A stretch of DNA of 52,054 bases from an uncultured Pseudomonadota bacterium (GCA_903920205.1 CAIXLI010000175.1:1-52054), one strand, 5' to 3'. Shown: positions 35,820-46,779, counted from the first letter of the stretch. Numbers and translations are program-made. The notes: generated from the sequence alone by a model not told the origin.

Positions 35820-38231
35820 ATGGAAACGCAACCTGCGGGCGGCGCTTTATACCCTATTCTTCCGTTGCGCGACATCGTCGTATTTCCGCATATGGTTGTG
35901 CCCTTGTTCGTCGGGCGCGAGAAATCCGTGCGCGCGCTGGAAGACGTGATGCAAGACGACAAGCATATCCTGATGCTGACGCAAAAAGCGTCTTCGCAGG
36001 AAGATCCAACGCGCGAGGATCTTTACACCATTGGCACTGTCGGCACCGTATTGCAGCTTTTGAAGCTTCCTGACGGAACAGTCAAAGTTTTGGTCGAAGG
36101 CACACACCGCGCCAAGGTTACACAATTCACGCAAAACCCAGATTTCTTTCAGGCCTTCGCCGAACCCATCGATGAATTCGCCGGAGACAGGGGCGAATTG
36201 GACGCCATCGCCCGTGCCGTGGTTGGCCAATTCGACCAATATATCCGTTTAAACAAAAAAATTACGCCTGAAGTCTTGGTCACGGTCAACCAGATCGACG
36301 ACCCCGCCAAGCTTGCCGACACGATTGCCGCGCATCTGGCGTTAAAAATCTCGGACAAACAGGCTTTGCTGGAAGCCGCGTCAGTCAACCAAAGGCTGGA
36401 GCGCATTTTCGGCTTTATGGAAGGCGAGATTGACGTTTTGCAGGTGGAAAAGAAAATCCGCACCCGCGTCAAAAAGCAGATGGAGAAGACCCAGCGCGAT
36501 TATTATCTGAACGAGCAGATGAAGGCGATTCAGAAAGAATTGGGCGAAAGCGAAGACGGCAAGAACGAAGCTGACGATTATCAAAAACGCATCGCCGCCA
36601 AAAAGCTGACCAAAGAAGCCCGCGAAAAAGTCGACGCCGAGATCAAGAAGCTGAAAAGCATGAGTCCGATGTCGGCGGAAGCCACCGTCGTGCGCAATTA
36701 TCTGGACTGGATCGTCGGCATTCCGTGGCAGGAACGCACCCGCGTGCGCCGCGATTTGAAGGCCGCAGAAAAGATTCTCAACGAAGACCATTTCGGCTTG
36801 GACAAGGTCAAGGAACGTATTCTTGAATACCTTGCCGTGCAACATCGCCAAAGCAAGATTAAGGGACCGATTTTGTGCCTCGTAGGCCCTCCCGGCGTCG
36901 GCAAAACTTCGCTGGGCAAATCCATCGCCCGTGCGACGGGGCGCAACTTCGTGCGTATGTCATTGGGCGGCGTGCGCGACGAATCCGAAATTCGTGGGCA
37001 TCGCCGCACTTATATCGGATCCATGCCGGGCAAGATCGTACAGGGAATGAAGAAGGGCAAATCCTCCAATCCGCTGTTCCTGCTCGACGAAATCGACAAA
37101 CTGGGCGCGGATTGGCGCGGCGATCCTTCCGCCGCCTTGCTGGAAGTGCTTGACCCCGAACAGAACAACACGTTTAGCGATCATTATCTGGAAGTCGATT
37201 ATGACTTGTCCGACGTCATGTTCGTCTGCACTGCCAACACGCTGAAAATGCCACAGCCGCTTTTGGATCGCATGGAGATCATTCGTCTGTCAGGTTATAC
37301 CGAAGACGAAAAGATTGAAATCGCCACGCGCCATCTTTTTCCCAAAATTCAAAAGGACCACGGGTTTAAAAAGGGCGAGTTTTCCATGTCGGAAGACGCT
37401 TTGCGCGACCTGATCCGTTATTACACGCGGGAAGCAGGCGTACGTAGCCTTGAACGCGAAATCGCCAATCTCGCCCGTAAATCGCTGAAGGAAATCGTGT
37501 CGGGCAAGACCAAGTCGATGCATATCACGCGCCGTAATCTGGAAAAATATTCAGGCGTGAAGCGTTTCCGCTATGGCGAAGTCGAGCCGGAAGATTTGGT
37601 CGGCGTCACGACGGGTTTGGCTTGGACGGAAGTCGGCGGCGAATTGCTGTCCATCGAAGCCGTCGGCATGCCCGGCAAAGGCAAGGTTACGACGACCGGC
37701 AAACTGGGCGAGGTGATGAAGGAATCCGTGCAAGCAGCGGAAAGCTACGTCAAAGCCCGCGCTATTGCTTTCGGGCTGAAGCCGACATCACTCGACAAAC
37801 GCGATATCCATGTCCATGTTCCCGAAGGCGCGACCCCCAAAGACGGGCCGAGCGCGGGCGTCGCCATGGTTACGTCTATTGTTTCCGTTTTGACCGGCAT
37901 TCCTGTGCGCAAGGACGTGGCGATGACGGGCGAAATCACGCTGCGCGGACGCGTGTTACCCATCGGCGGGTTAAAGGAAAAACTTTTGGCAGCGCTGCGC
38001 GGCGGCATCACCACTGTGCTAATCCCCAAGGAAAACGAAAAAGACCTCAGCGAAATTCCTGACAACGTGAAAAAGGGCATGAGCATCCTTTTGATGAACA
38101 CCGTCGACGAAGTGCTGAAACACGCTCTTGTGCGCCCCGTCGTTCCGATCGAATGGGACGAAAACATTGAGGCCGAAGCCATCGCCGCCGATAAGGCGAA
38201 AAGCGGTGCGGGAGATGTTGTGAAGCATTAG
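35820..38231 (+). CDS. lon: ATP-dependent protease Lon
   Basis: [79 protein letters not shown]; catalytic [11 protein letters not shown]. Confidence 0.97.
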   Translation: METQPAGGALYPILPLRDIVVFPHMVVPLFVGREKSVRALEDVMQDDKHILMLTQKASSQEDPTREDLYTIGTVGTVLQLLKLPDGTVKVLVEGTHRAKVTQFTQNPDFFQAFAEPIDEFAGDRGELDAIARAVVGQFDQYIRLNKKITPEVLVTVNQIDDPAKLADTIAAHLALKISDKQALLEAASVNQRLERIFGFMEGEIDVLQVEKKIRTRVKKQMEKTQRDYYLNEQMKAIQKELGESEDGKNEADDYQKRIAAKKLTKEAREKVDAEIKKLKSMSPMSAEATVVRNYLDWIVGIPWQERTRVRRDLKAAEKILNEDHFGLDKVKERILEYLAVQHRQSKIKGPILCLVGPPGVGKTSLGKSIARATGRNFVRMSLGGVRDESEIRGHRRTYIGSMPGKIVQGMKKGKSSNPLFLLDEIDKLGADWRGDPSAALLEVLDPEQNNTFSDHYLEVDYDLSDVMFVCTANTLKMPQPLLDRMEIIRLSGYTEDEKIEIATRHLFPKIQKDHGFKKGEFSMSEDALRDLIRYYTREAGVRSLEREIANLARKSLKEIVSGKTKSMHITRRNLEKYSGVKRFRYGEVEPEDLVGVTTGLAWTEVGGELLSIEAVGMPGKGKVTTTGKLGEVMKESVQAAESYVKARAIAFGLKPTSLDKRDIHVHVPEGATPKDGPSAGVAMVTSIVSVLTGIPVRKDVAMTGEITLRGRVLPIGGLKEKLLAALRGGITTVLIPKENEKDLSEIPDNVKKGMSILLMNTVDEVLKHALVRPVVPIEWDENIEAEAIAADKAKSGAGDVVKH

Positions 38232-38319
38232 GAGAAGTGGGCCAGGGGCGACACATTGCCTTGGTTCCCTGCCTCTGATAGGGTCGGCGTCATGTCCCGC
38301 CGTGCTCCGCCTCTGCCCT

Positions 38320-39246
38320 ATGATTGAAATCAGCGTTAACCTTGCGACCCATAATCGCGCCGCGTTTCTGGAGCCATGCCTTATCGGCCTGTGCGAACAA
38401 ACGCTTGCCCCGTCGCGCTATGAAATTTGCGTGGTTGCCAACGCCTGCACCGACTCGACGCCCGAAGTTGTGCAAAAAATCGCAGCGCTTTATCCCTATC
38501 ATCGAATCTTTATGGTATGCGAACCAATTCCTGGGGTTTCGCGTGCGCGCAATCGAGGACTGAGCGCAACGAGGGCGCCGCTGATTGCAATGGTCGATGA
38601 TGATGAAATTGTTTATCCTGATTGGCTCGAAAAATTTATCGCCCGTTTTGACGCCTTTGATTCTAGTGTCGCCGTCATCGGCGGCGAGGTTGAACCGATT
38701 TGGGCAGGCGCCAAGCCGGAATGGGTAACGTCGCGCATGGAACTTTTTTTGTCGGCGGCCACAGGATTGGGTTCGGAGCCACGTTTTCTGATCGAGGGAG
38801 AATCGACGTTCGAGGGCAATAGCTGCTATCGCCGCTCTGTAATCGAGCAGGCAGGCGGTTTCCCTGAAGAGCTAGGACGTGTCGGCTCTTGTCTTTTATC
38901 AGGGGAACACGCTGTTGAATCCTACATCAGGGGAAACGGGGGGCGCATCTTCTTTGATCCGGCCATCATTCTCCGTCACAATATTCACGCGGACAGGGTG
39001 CGCCCGTTGTGGCTTCGACGCCGCCTTTTTTGGCAGGGCGTGTCCAGCGCGGCTATCCGGTTCTATCAAATTAGACACAATCTTCCAGTGACGAAGGAGT
39101 TTTTCCTTACTTTGCCGTTAAAGCCTGAGAACTGGGATTTTATTAGGAACGACACGCCGGACGCGTTGGAAGAAAGTATGTTCCTTTTTTACTGCCTCGG
39201 CTTCACTCTCGCTTTGACGGGGATTTTCCCTATCGACAATGTATAA
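38320..39246 (+). CDS. Glycosyltransferase family 2 (tandem paralog 1)
   Basis: MIEISVNLATHNRAAFLEPCLIGLCEQTLAPSRYEICVVANACTDST...AMVDDDEIVYPDW. Confidence 0.9.
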   Translation: MIEISVNLATHNRAAFLEPCLIGLCEQTLAPSRYEICVVANACTDSTPEVVQKIAALYPYHRIFMVCEPIPGVSRARNRGLSATRAPLIAMVDDDEIVYPDWLEKFIARFDAFDSSVAVIGGEVEPIWAGAKPEWVTSRMELFLSAATGLGSEPRFLIEGESTFEGNSCYRRSVIEQAGGFPEELGRVGSCLLSGEHAVESYIRGNGGRIFFDPAIILRHNIHADRVRPLWLRRRLFWQGVSSAAIRFYQIRHNLPVTKEFFLTLPLKPENWDFIRNDTPDALEESMFLFYCLGFTLALTGIFPIDNV

Positions 39247-39335
39247 TTGACTGCGGTTTCGTGGAGTTGCTTTGGGCTGGTGGCTCTGTTAGGGTCGGAG
39301 GCTCTTTTCTTTCGCCCTCTCCCCTTTTTTGCCGC

Positions 39336-40274
39336 ATGATTGAAATCAGCGTTAACCTAGCGACCCATAACCGCGCCGCGTTTTTGGAGTCGTGCCTTAT
39401 CAGCCTGTGCGAACAAACGCTTGCCCCGTCGCGCTTTGAAATCTGCGTCGTCGCCAATGCCTGCATAGACACCACGCCGGAAGTTGTGCGGAAAATAGCG
39501 ACTCTGTATCCCGCTCATCGCGTATTTATGATCGAGGAACCTGTCCCGGGTCTGTCCCGCGCCCGTAATTGCGGATTACGATCGACACAAGCGCCGTTAG
39601 TTGCCCATATCGACGACGACGGAACCGTCTATCCGGACTGGCTGGAAAGGTTTATAGCCCGCTTCACCGAATTTGGCTCCACCCTCGCTGCCGTAAGCGG
39701 AGAAATCGAGCCAGTTTGGGAAAGCCCCAGACCGGCATGGCTTGTGGAAGACATGCTTCCTCCTTTATCGGCCAAAACGATGATGGGGGCGGAGCCGCGC
39801 TTTTTGAGCGAAGATGATTGGGCCATGGAGGGTAATTGCTGCTATCGACGTGCAGCGTTGGAGCAAGCGGGTAATTTTTCCGAAAACTTAGGTCGTGCAG
39901 GCGCTTGTTTGTTATCCGGCGAGGGGTGCCTTGAACACAACATCAGGAAAAACGGCGGCCGCCTTTTTTTTGACCCCAAGATCATTTTACGCCACTTTAT
40001 CCACGCCGATCGTTTACAGCCTTTATGGTTTCGTCAGCGTTATTTCTGGCAGGGCATCTCTTGCGTGGCGGTTCAACGGTACAAAGCCAAACACGGTTTG
40101 CCAACGGAAAAGGAGAAATTCCTTCGCCTTCCTCTGGAAAAGGAAGACTGGGGCTTTATTGAAAAAGATACGACGGACGCTATTGAAACCAGCATATCTC
40201 AATTTCACGATCTTGGCTTTGTTCTTGCCTTGAGTGGCATCATCCCTATAGAGCAGGAGGTATCTGCCAGATGA
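39336..40274 (+). CDS. Glycosyltransferase family 2 (tandem paralog 2)
   Basis: MIEISVNLATHNRAAFLESCLISLCEQTLAPSRFEICVVANACIDTT...AHIDDDGTVYPDWLERF. Confidence 0.9.
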   Translation: MIEISVNLATHNRAAFLESCLISLCEQTLAPSRFEICVVANACIDTTPEVVRKIATLYPAHRVFMIEEPVPGLSRARNCGLRSTQAPLVAHIDDDGTVYPDWLERFIARFTEFGSTLAAVSGEIEPVWESPRPAWLVEDMLPPLSAKTMMGAEPRFLSEDDWAMEGNCCYRRAALEQAGNFSENLGRAGACLLSGEGCLEHNIRKNGGRLFFDPKIILRHFIHADRLQPLWFRQRYFWQGISCVAVQRYKAKHGLPTEKEKFLRLPLEKEDWGFIEKDTTDAIETSISQFHDLGFVLALSGIIPIEQEVSAR

Positions 40275-41197
40275 CCGAGATCTCTGTCGTTATTCCCACA
40301 CATAATCGTGCGGCATTTTTGGAACTATGTCTTGTTAGCCTCTGCAAACAATCGATTGATCCGTCTCGTTTTGAAATTTGCGTCGTCGCCAATGCCTGCA
40401 CCGACAACACACCGGATGTTGTGGAAGAAATTGCGGCACTCCATCCATCACATCGGATACTCATGGTCGAGGAGCCGATCGCGGGCGTATCCCGCGCCCG
40501 TAATCGCGGCTTACGAGCAACGCAAGCGCCACTGGTTGCTCATATTGACGACGATGGAACCGTCTATCCCGACTGGCTGGAAAGATTTATCGTTCGCTTT
40601 GCTGAATTTGGCGAGGATGTCGCCGGAATAAGCGGAGAAATCGAACCCGTTTGGGAAAGCCCCAGACCAGCTTGGGTTACGGAAGATATGCTGCCGCCTC
40701 TTTCCGCTAAAACGACGTTAGGGTCGGAGCCGCGCTTTTTGCGCGAGGATGATTGGGGAATGGAAGGCAATTGCTGCTACCGCCGCGCCGCGCTAGAATA
40801 CGCCGACAATTTTTCTGAACAGTTAGGACGATCAGGAACCTACCTTTTGTCGGGCGAGGGCACGTGTCTTGAACATCGCATTAGGAAAAACGGCGGACGC
40901 CTTTTTTTCGACCCTGAGATCGTTTTGCGCCACTTTATACATGCGGATCGTTTAAGGCCATTATGGTTTCGTCACCGTTATTTCTGGCAGGGTGTCTCTT
41001 GCGTGGCAGTCAGGCGGTACAAAGCCAAACACGGCCTGCCAGTCGACGCCGACAAATCTCTTAATTTGCCCTTGAAGAAAGAAGCCTGGGCTTTTATCGA
41101 GCAAGAAACGACGGATAATATGGAGGATAGCATGATCCGGTTTCACGATCTCGGTTTCGTCCTCGCCTTAAGCGGCATAATCCCGATAGAAAGTTAG
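40271..41197 (+). CDS. Glycosyltransferase family 2 (tandem paralog 3)
   Basis: MTEISVVIPTHNRAAFLELCLVSLCKQSIDPSRFEICVVANACTDNT; ATGA overlap with paralog 2. Confidence 0.9.
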   Translation: MTEISVVIPTHNRAAFLELCLVSLCKQSIDPSRFEICVVANACTDNTPDVVEEIAALHPSHRILMVEEPIAGVSRARNRGLRATQAPLVAHIDDDGTVYPDWLERFIVRFAEFGEDVAGISGEIEPVWESPRPAWVTEDMLPPLSAKTTLGSEPRFLREDDWGMEGNCCYRRAALEYADNFSEQLGRSGTYLLSGEGTCLEHRIRKNGGRLFFDPEIVLRHFIHADRLRPLWFRHRYFWQGVSCVAVRRYKAKHGLPVDADKSLNLPLKKEAWAFIEQETTDNMEDSMIRFHDLGFVLALSGIIPIES

Positions 41198-41209
41198 GAG
41201 GCTATCCTT

Positions 41210-42121
41210 ATGGTCGATATCAGCGTCGTCGTCCCCACCCAAAATCGCCCCGCTCTTCTTGGGCACTGCCTTGCAAGCCTATGCGAGCAAACGCTAGATC
41301 CGGCTCGTTTCGAGGTCTGCGTCGTCAACAACGGCTCAATCGAGATGACAGAGAAAGTTCTGTCCTTGATTAACACCCACTACCCGAAACATCGCGTCTT
41401 TATGATCGACGAGCCCAGGCGGGGCGTGGCGCATGCGCGCAACGCAGGTGTACGCAACACCAAAGCATCGTTAATCGCGCAGGGCGACGACGATGCTACG
41501 ATGCCGCCCGATTGGCTGGAACGTTTTTTAAACACGTTCTCTGCGCAAGAAGCCAAGGTTGGTAAAATTGGTGGCGACATTATTCCTGTTTGGAGCGCAC
41601 CCCGTCCGAACTGGTTGACCGACAGCATGCTCCCTATGTTGTCGGCAAGCAGCGGGTTCGGCGATCAGCCGCGTTATATGAACGAAGGCCTGTTGGAAGG
41701 TAACAGCTGTTATCGCCGCGAGGCGTTAGAGGCCGCAGGAAATTTCCCGGCCTCGTTGGGGCATCAGGGCAATACTCTTCTGTCGGCGAGTCATGCCGTC
41801 GACCTGGTGATGGATATTATGGGTTGGAAACTTTATTATGACCCCTCTATTGTGATCAACCACATAATCCACGCCGATAGGCTGACTCCGGCTTGGTTTC
41901 GCCGCCTCTATTTCTGGAAGGGCGTCTCGGACTTCGCCATACAAACATATTTGAAGAACAAAGGTGTCAATGCAGGTTTTACGATTTACGCCGACATGTC
42001 CTTCGACCAGGCCGACTGGTCGTTCATTAACGACGGCAACGAGCCTCCGACCGAAGCCGGACTGAACCGCCTGCGTAACCTCGGCTTTGTCCTCGCAAGC
42101 TCCGGCTTTATACCGTCTTAA
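41210..42121 (+). CDS. Glycosyltransferase family 2 (tandem paralog 4)
   Basis: MVDISVVVPTQNRPALLGHCLASLCEQTLDPARFEVCVVNNGS...AQGDDDATMPPDWLERF. Confidence 0.9.
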   Translation: MVDISVVVPTQNRPALLGHCLASLCEQTLDPARFEVCVVNNGSIEMTEKVLSLINTHYPKHRVFMIDEPRRGVAHARNAGVRNTKASLIAQGDDDATMPPDWLERFLNTFSAQEAKVGKIGGDIIPVWSAPRPNWLTDSMLPMLSASSGFGDQPRYMNEGLLEGNSCYRREALEAAGNFPASLGHQGNTLLSASHAVDLVMDIMGWKLYYDPSIVINHIIHADRLTPAWFRRLYFWKGVSDFAIQTYLKNKGVNAGFTIYADMSFDQADWSFINDGNEPPTEAGLNRLRNLGFVLASSGFIPS

Positions 42122-42524
42122 TAACTGGCGCGCCTTCCAGCGTGCGCTGGATGGGGCATTTGGCAGAGACCTCGATCAATTTCCGGCGTTGTTCGTCGGA
42201 AAGCGCGCTGCCGTGCAACGTGATGCTTTTTTCAAAAACATCCGTCTTCTTTGGGCTGCCTTCGACGCATTCCTTGCGGTGCGTAATGACAACATCGACT
42301 TTGTCCAGCGGCCAGTTTTGCTGCTTGGCGTACCAGCGAACCGTCATCGCCGTACATTCGCCTAAAGACGCCGTCAGAAGATCATAAGGCGCAGGCCCTG
42401 TATCCCCGCCGCCAAAAGAAATCGGTTCGTCGCCGCTTAACGCATGCCCTGAGACCGTAATCGACACGGCATAGGGGCTTGCCCCATTTTCCGCAATCGT
42501 CGCCTGAGTAATTCCGTCGGTCAT
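42108..42524 (-). CDS. OsmC-family protein
   Basis: PISFGGGDTGPAPYDLLTASLGECTAMTVRWYAKQQNWPLDKVDVVITHRKE. Confidence 0.9.
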   Translation of the reverse strand: MTDGITQATIAENGASPYAVSITVSGHALSGDEPISFGGGDTGPAPYDLLTASLGECTAMTVRWYAKQQNWPLDKVDVVITHRKECVEGSPKKTDVFEKSITLHGSALSDEQRRKLIEVSAKCPIQRTLEGAPVIKTV

Positions 42525-42538
42525 TGTGGCCTCCTTTG

Positions 42539-43393
42539 TTAGCGGGACAACGCTTCACAGATAGGCGTTTTTGTCGCACGGCTTGCCCACACCTCTTGCC
42601 ACCCCGTTTGATGCGTGGCGTAAGGGACATGCGTGACCTTAACGCAATAACTGACGCCGATCGCCTTGACAAAATTCTCGGTCAGAAAGGGAGGCACAAA
42701 AACGTCCTTGTCCCCCACAAAATGTTCCTGCGGCAATAAAGCGAGTCGAGACGCGATTTCCATAGGATCGATAAAATCATTCTGCGGATCGGAAGCATGG
42801 GCGCGCCCGTTGCCATCGGGATCAAGATTTCCCGCAATCGTGCGCAAACTAACGACATCGCGCCTGCGCGAGGCCAGCACGGCGGCAACCGCGCCGCCCC
42901 CGGAATAACCGACAAGATTCAGCTGCGGATGCGCAAAAACGATGGCGACATGATCGACGGCGCGATTGATGCTGGCAAAAACCTGCTGCGCCAAAGCCCC
43001 TTTTTCCCAGAACTCGTCAAAGCACGCCGGATCGCCGATGCCGAACTGGCAAGGATGGGAGATAAAAACGACATTGGTCGAAGGATCGAGCGCCGCAAGC
43101 CGCAAGCCCATAGAATCGTCCGGCGTCGCGTCGATGCCCGGATCGGCCGAAGGCAACCACCCGCGAACATCGCCCTCGATATAAATCGTAACGGGCTTAT
43201 TGGTGTCGCGGATACGGGAATAGGTTGTCAGCCGGAACGAACCCGCCGTTATCTCGCGCCGCCGCATCGATACGGCGACAGCCGAGGCATCGGCGTCGTT
43301 TAACGGTACAGACGAGCATCCTTGCAAGGAAGCCAGTACCAACGCCATAACTAATAGTCGACGCCCGCGCACGAAATAACGATTAGGTTTCAT
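42539..43393 (-). CDS. Alpha/beta-hydrolase-fold lipoprotein
   Basis: LASLQGCSS lipobox; nucleophile elbow LVGYSGGGAVAAVLASRR; ATG at 43393. Confidence 0.75.
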   Translation of the reverse strand: MKPNRYFVRGRRLLVMALVLASLQGCSSVPLNDADASAVAVSMRRREITAGSFRLTTYSRIRDTNKPVTIYIEGDVRGWLPSADPGIDATPDDSMGLRLAALDPSTNVVFISHPCQFGIGDPACFDEFWEKGALAQQVFASINRAVDHVAIVFAHPQLNLVGYSGGGAVAAVLASRRRDVVSLRTIAGNLDPDGNGRAHASDPQNDFIDPMEIASRLALLPQEHFVGDKDVFVPPFLTENFVKAIGVSYCVKVTHVPYATHQTGWQEVWASRATKTPICEALSR

Positions 43394-43446
43394 GAGATTA
43401 AGTCCGCCACTTTCTCGAGAAAAGAAGTTTTTTATTCCCCGCACGG

Positions 43447-44226
43447 CTAGACCGCAACTTCAATGTTGCTGGCGGCGATCATGCAGTCGCCCGTGTGGGC
43501 AAAGGGGCACGAGCGCATCGTGATCGTATCGCAATATTCGCACAAAGCATAACGGGACGGGACGGTAAGATGGCTGCGTTCGATGATAAAGCCCCGCTCG
43601 CGGAAAGTCTGAAACGTACGCGAGAGAGTCTCCGGCTTGATGCCCAGATAGGAGGCGATCAGAGCCTTATCAAAGGGCAACACGATATCTTTTCCATCGG
43701 GGCTTGTGTTGAAGCGCATCTGCAGCAAAAATCGCCCCACGCGCCGCTCGGCGTTATGCAAGGCCAGTTGTTCGACATGATCGCGCAATTCCTGGCAACG
43801 GCGCACGGAGGCTTCCAGCATAGTGGTCGTGAAAGTTTTAGAGCGTTCCAACGCAAAGCGTACCGCCGTCGGCGAAAGCGTTAAAAGCTGAACTTGAGTC
43901 AACGCTTGCAGATTCATCGGGCTAATATCGACCACGGCGCTTGGCGCGGATTCCAGAAGGAAATCGCCGCGACGGAAAATCTGCAAAATGGATTCTTGCC
44001 CTTCCGCGTTGCCTTTGCTGGCGCCGCACCAGCCTTCCAGCATGACATAGAAGCGCGGAACCGGCGCACCTTGCGGCAGAAAGATCGTGCCTTTTTGATA
44101 CTGCGCCGCATGCGCCGAAACCATCAGCTCGCGCAGGACATCCGGCTCCACGCCCTGAAAAATAGGAAGTGCGGCGACGTCTTTGCCCAAATTCAACGTG
44201 ACTGACTGACTATACTGCATCGCCAT
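43447..44226 (-). CDS. Crp/Fnr-family regulator with C-terminal Cys cluster
   Basis: cNMP-like domain; HTH KALIASYLGIKPETLSRTFQTFRERGFI; C-terminal CEYCDTITMRSCPFAHTGDC. Confidence 0.88.
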   Translation of the reverse strand: MAMQYSQSVTLNLGKDVAALPIFQGVEPDVLRELMVSAHAAQYQKGTIFLPQGAPVPRFYVMLEGWCGASKGNAEGQESILQIFRRGDFLLESAPSAVVDISPMNLQALTQVQLLTLSPTAVRFALERSKTFTTTMLEASVRRCQELRDHVEQLALHNAERRVGRFLLQMRFNTSPDGKDIVLPFDKALIASYLGIKPETLSRTFQTFRERGFIIERSHLTVPSRYALCEYCDTITMRSCPFAHTGDCMIAASNIEVAV

Positions 44227-44309
44227 CCCTCTTGATCCGCGGCCCTGTTCGCTAGGCTAATCGCCGAATCTTCCCCCACAAAAAGCGCATAGGGACGTAG
44301 GCGATACGC

Positions 44310-44323
44310 TTGATTTGTCTCAA
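44310..44323. promoter_or_regulatory. FNR-type box TTGATTTGTCTCAA within dyad CGCTTGA-N6-TCAAGCG
   Basis: TTGA-N6-TCAA between divergent Crp/Fnr (44226-) and hemN (44343+). Confidence 0.7.
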
Positions 44324-44342
44324 GCGCGTATGATGTTCGCCT

Positions 44343-45731
44343 ATGTTACAGAGATTGGCTATGAAGCTCAAAACAAATCCGAACGCCGAAAATTTTGACC
44401 TGTGGTTGGGGCAAGCTGCACCGCGCTATACAAGCTACCCACCCGCGCCTTTTTTTACCGCGCAAATCGGAGAAAAAGATTATGCCTTATCTTTGAATGG
44501 GTTGTCGGAAAAAGATCATGTTTCTCTTTATGTCCACATCCCCTTCTGTCGCTCCTTATGCCTTTATTGCGGCTGCAACACGCAGGTGACCCAACGGGTC
44601 GACCGTGTCCAGGAATACCTCGATTCCCTGAAACGCGAGATCGCCAAGGTTGCTACCTTGACGGGAAAACGCCGCATTAACTTTTTACACTTTGGCGGGG
44701 GCACGCCCAATCTGCTGGGGGCGCAAGATATGCGCGACCTGTTCGCCTGCCTTGGGGAACATTTCGATCTTAGCTCCGCCCGCGAAATTGCGATGGAGCT
44801 GGACCCACGCGTGGCGGGGGCAGATCAGGCCAAGATTCTGGCCGACTGCGGCGTGACCCGCGTCAGCCTCGGAGCACAAGACTTTAATCCCGAAGTGCAA
44901 GCCATCGTTCACCGCCACCAACCCTTTGAAAGGGTGGCGGAGCTCTGCGCCCAGATGCGGGATGCCGGCATCACCCGAATCAATATCGACCTTATGTACG
45001 GGCTGCCTAAGCAGACACCCGAAACAATCGCCGCGACAGCGCACCAAGTTTGCACGCTAAGCCCCGACCGTGTCGCACTCTTTTCCTATGCCCATGTGCC
45101 GCAGATCAAGAAGCACCAACTCGCCTTGGAAGAACACGGCCTGCCCGACCTTCACGAAAGGCTGGCACTGGATAGCGCCGCACGAGAGGTTCTGACCGCC
45201 AACCGCTATCGCGCCATCGGCATCGATCATTTTGCCCAAGAAGGCGACACGCTGACGCAGGCACTGAACGAAGGCCGCCTGCATCGCAGTTTCCAAGGCT
45301 ACACCGACGACGACTCGACAACGCTTATTGGCCTTGGCTGTTCTTCGATCAGCCAGACAAAAGACGGCTATTTCCAAAGCGAACATGACGAACGCGCCTA
45401 TCAAGACCTTATCGCCTTGGGCAAACTCCCCACGCGGCGCGGATTCCTTTTGTCTTCCGAAGACCGCCTGCGCCGTGCGATTATCGAGCAACTGATGGGC
45501 ACGACGACTTGCGATGTCGCAACGATTTGCCAACGCCACGCCTTCCCGATTGAGAATCTTGCCGCAGATTTTGAAAGGCTTAAGCCCTATGAAGATGCTG
45601 GACTTATCGGGCTCGACGGCACCACGTTACGCCTGACGACGCACTATCGGATGGCGCTGCGCGTTATCAGCAAAGCCTTCGACCCCTATTCCCTCAACGC
45701 CCCGCAGCCTTTGTCTTCGCGCACATCCTAA
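44343..45731 (+). CDS. hemN: Oxygen-independent coproporphyrinogen III oxidase HemN
   Basis: YTSYPPAPFFTAQIG; YVHIPFCRSLCLYCGCNTQVTQ radical-SAM motif; LHFGGGTPNLL; INIDLMYGLPKQT; ATG at 44361 is an alternative start. Confidence 0.95.
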   Translation: MLQRLAMKLKTNPNAENFDLWLGQAAPRYTSYPPAPFFTAQIGEKDYALSLNGLSEKDHVSLYVHIPFCRSLCLYCGCNTQVTQRVDRVQEYLDSLKREIAKVATLTGKRRINFLHFGGGTPNLLGAQDMRDLFACLGEHFDLSSAREIAMELDPRVAGADQAKILADCGVTRVSLGAQDFNPEVQAIVHRHQPFERVAELCAQMRDAGITRINIDLMYGLPKQTPETIAATAHQVCTLSPDRVALFSYAHVPQIKKHQLALEEHGLPDLHERLALDSAAREVLTANRYRAIGIDHFAQEGDTLTQALNEGRLHRSFQGYTDDDSTTLIGLGCSSISQTKDGYFQSEHDERAYQDLIALGKLPTRRGFLLSSEDRLRRAIIEQLMGTTTCDVATICQRHAFPIENLAADFERLKPYEDAGLIGLDGTTLRLTTHYRMALRVISKAFDPYSLNAPQPLSSRTS

Positions 45732-46451
45732 CTAGGCAGGCTGAACCGCCCGTCCGTATATGGCGAAAGCCTGCGGATGGTTTCCCCGTTCAACCCAAAC
45801 GGCGAGTTGATCGCCGCGCGAGAAATGCCACCATTCGGCAGGATTGCGGATCAAACCTTGAGCGCACATGACATCGTTCAACAAAACGCGATGCGCGTGC
45901 GCCTGTTTTCCTGCTTCATCGACGGCATGGACAAAATAATCCGGCATCAACTTGTCTGAATTTTCGTCTACGGCGGAGCCCATATCGACCTCGCGCCCCG
46001 TCTCGTCAATCAACGTGCAATCGAATACCGCTCCCGTGCTGTGCGGCGGCGGCGTGGCAGGGTCGTCGCTGGGGACACCCCATGCGCGGAAAACTTTTGC
46101 GCCCAAGGCCTCGCGGTCGGACGCAGAAAGCGCATGAGGATTCATCCCCGCCGCCACCGCCTGCGCCGCGAATTCGCGCTCGACCATAAACGCCTGAACG
46201 GCATTGGGGCGATAGGCGTCGGTCAAAAGAATCTTCCAGCCGTGCTTGATGCTTTGCAGCGCCGCTTGCGCCTTTCGCAAAGACTCTGCCACCGACCGCC
46301 GCAGCATCCACGGCGACGCACCGCCGTAAGGAGCCCCCAGCGCAACATAAGGATGCGGCTCGATCAACGCAAAAAGCTCCCGCGCAAGCGCCACCATCGG
46401 CTCCCCGCACTCGCGGATGGGAATAGAACGATAAGGTTTAGGAGGAGACAT
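45732..46451 (-). CDS. D-Ala-D-Ala dipeptidase (VanX-like, M15D)
   Basis: ILLTDAYRPNAVQAFM; HSTGAVFDCTLIDETGREVDMGSAVDE; NPAEWWHFSRGD; start ATG 46451 (MSPPKPYRS). Confidence 0.88.
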   Translation of the reverse strand: MSPPKPYRSIPIRECGEPMVALARELFALIEPHPYVALGAPYGGASPWMLRRSVAESLRKAQAALQSIKHGWKILLTDAYRPNAVQAFMVEREFAAQAVAAGMNPHALSASDREALGAKVFRAWGVPSDDPATPPPHSTGAVFDCTLIDETGREVDMGSAVDENSDKLMPDYFVHAVDEAGKQAHAHRVLLNDVMCAQGLIRNPAEWWHFSRGDQLAVWVERGNHPQAFAIYGRAVQPA

Positions 46452-46779
46452 GAAAAAACAAAGTTCTGAAAAGGAAGAAATAGTCCAGCCCACGATCAAG
46501 GACGCCAAACCAGTTAAACGACATCGCCATTCCAGCGCAAGCCGGATTTCAGATAAATCTAACCCCCAAAGGCACAAAAACAACGATTCCGCCTATGCAA
46601 AACTCCAAGCCTTGAAAAGACAGCGCGTTATTAACCATAGATATTCTTTGAGACTCTTGCTCTTGGTGTATAAGGTGCGGCGCTGAACGGGGCACGAGAA
46701 CAAAAATCGCTGATGAATACAGATCTCTTTTTCAAAGCGCCCCCCAAGCAAACGGTTATACAATTTTTTATACGGAATA

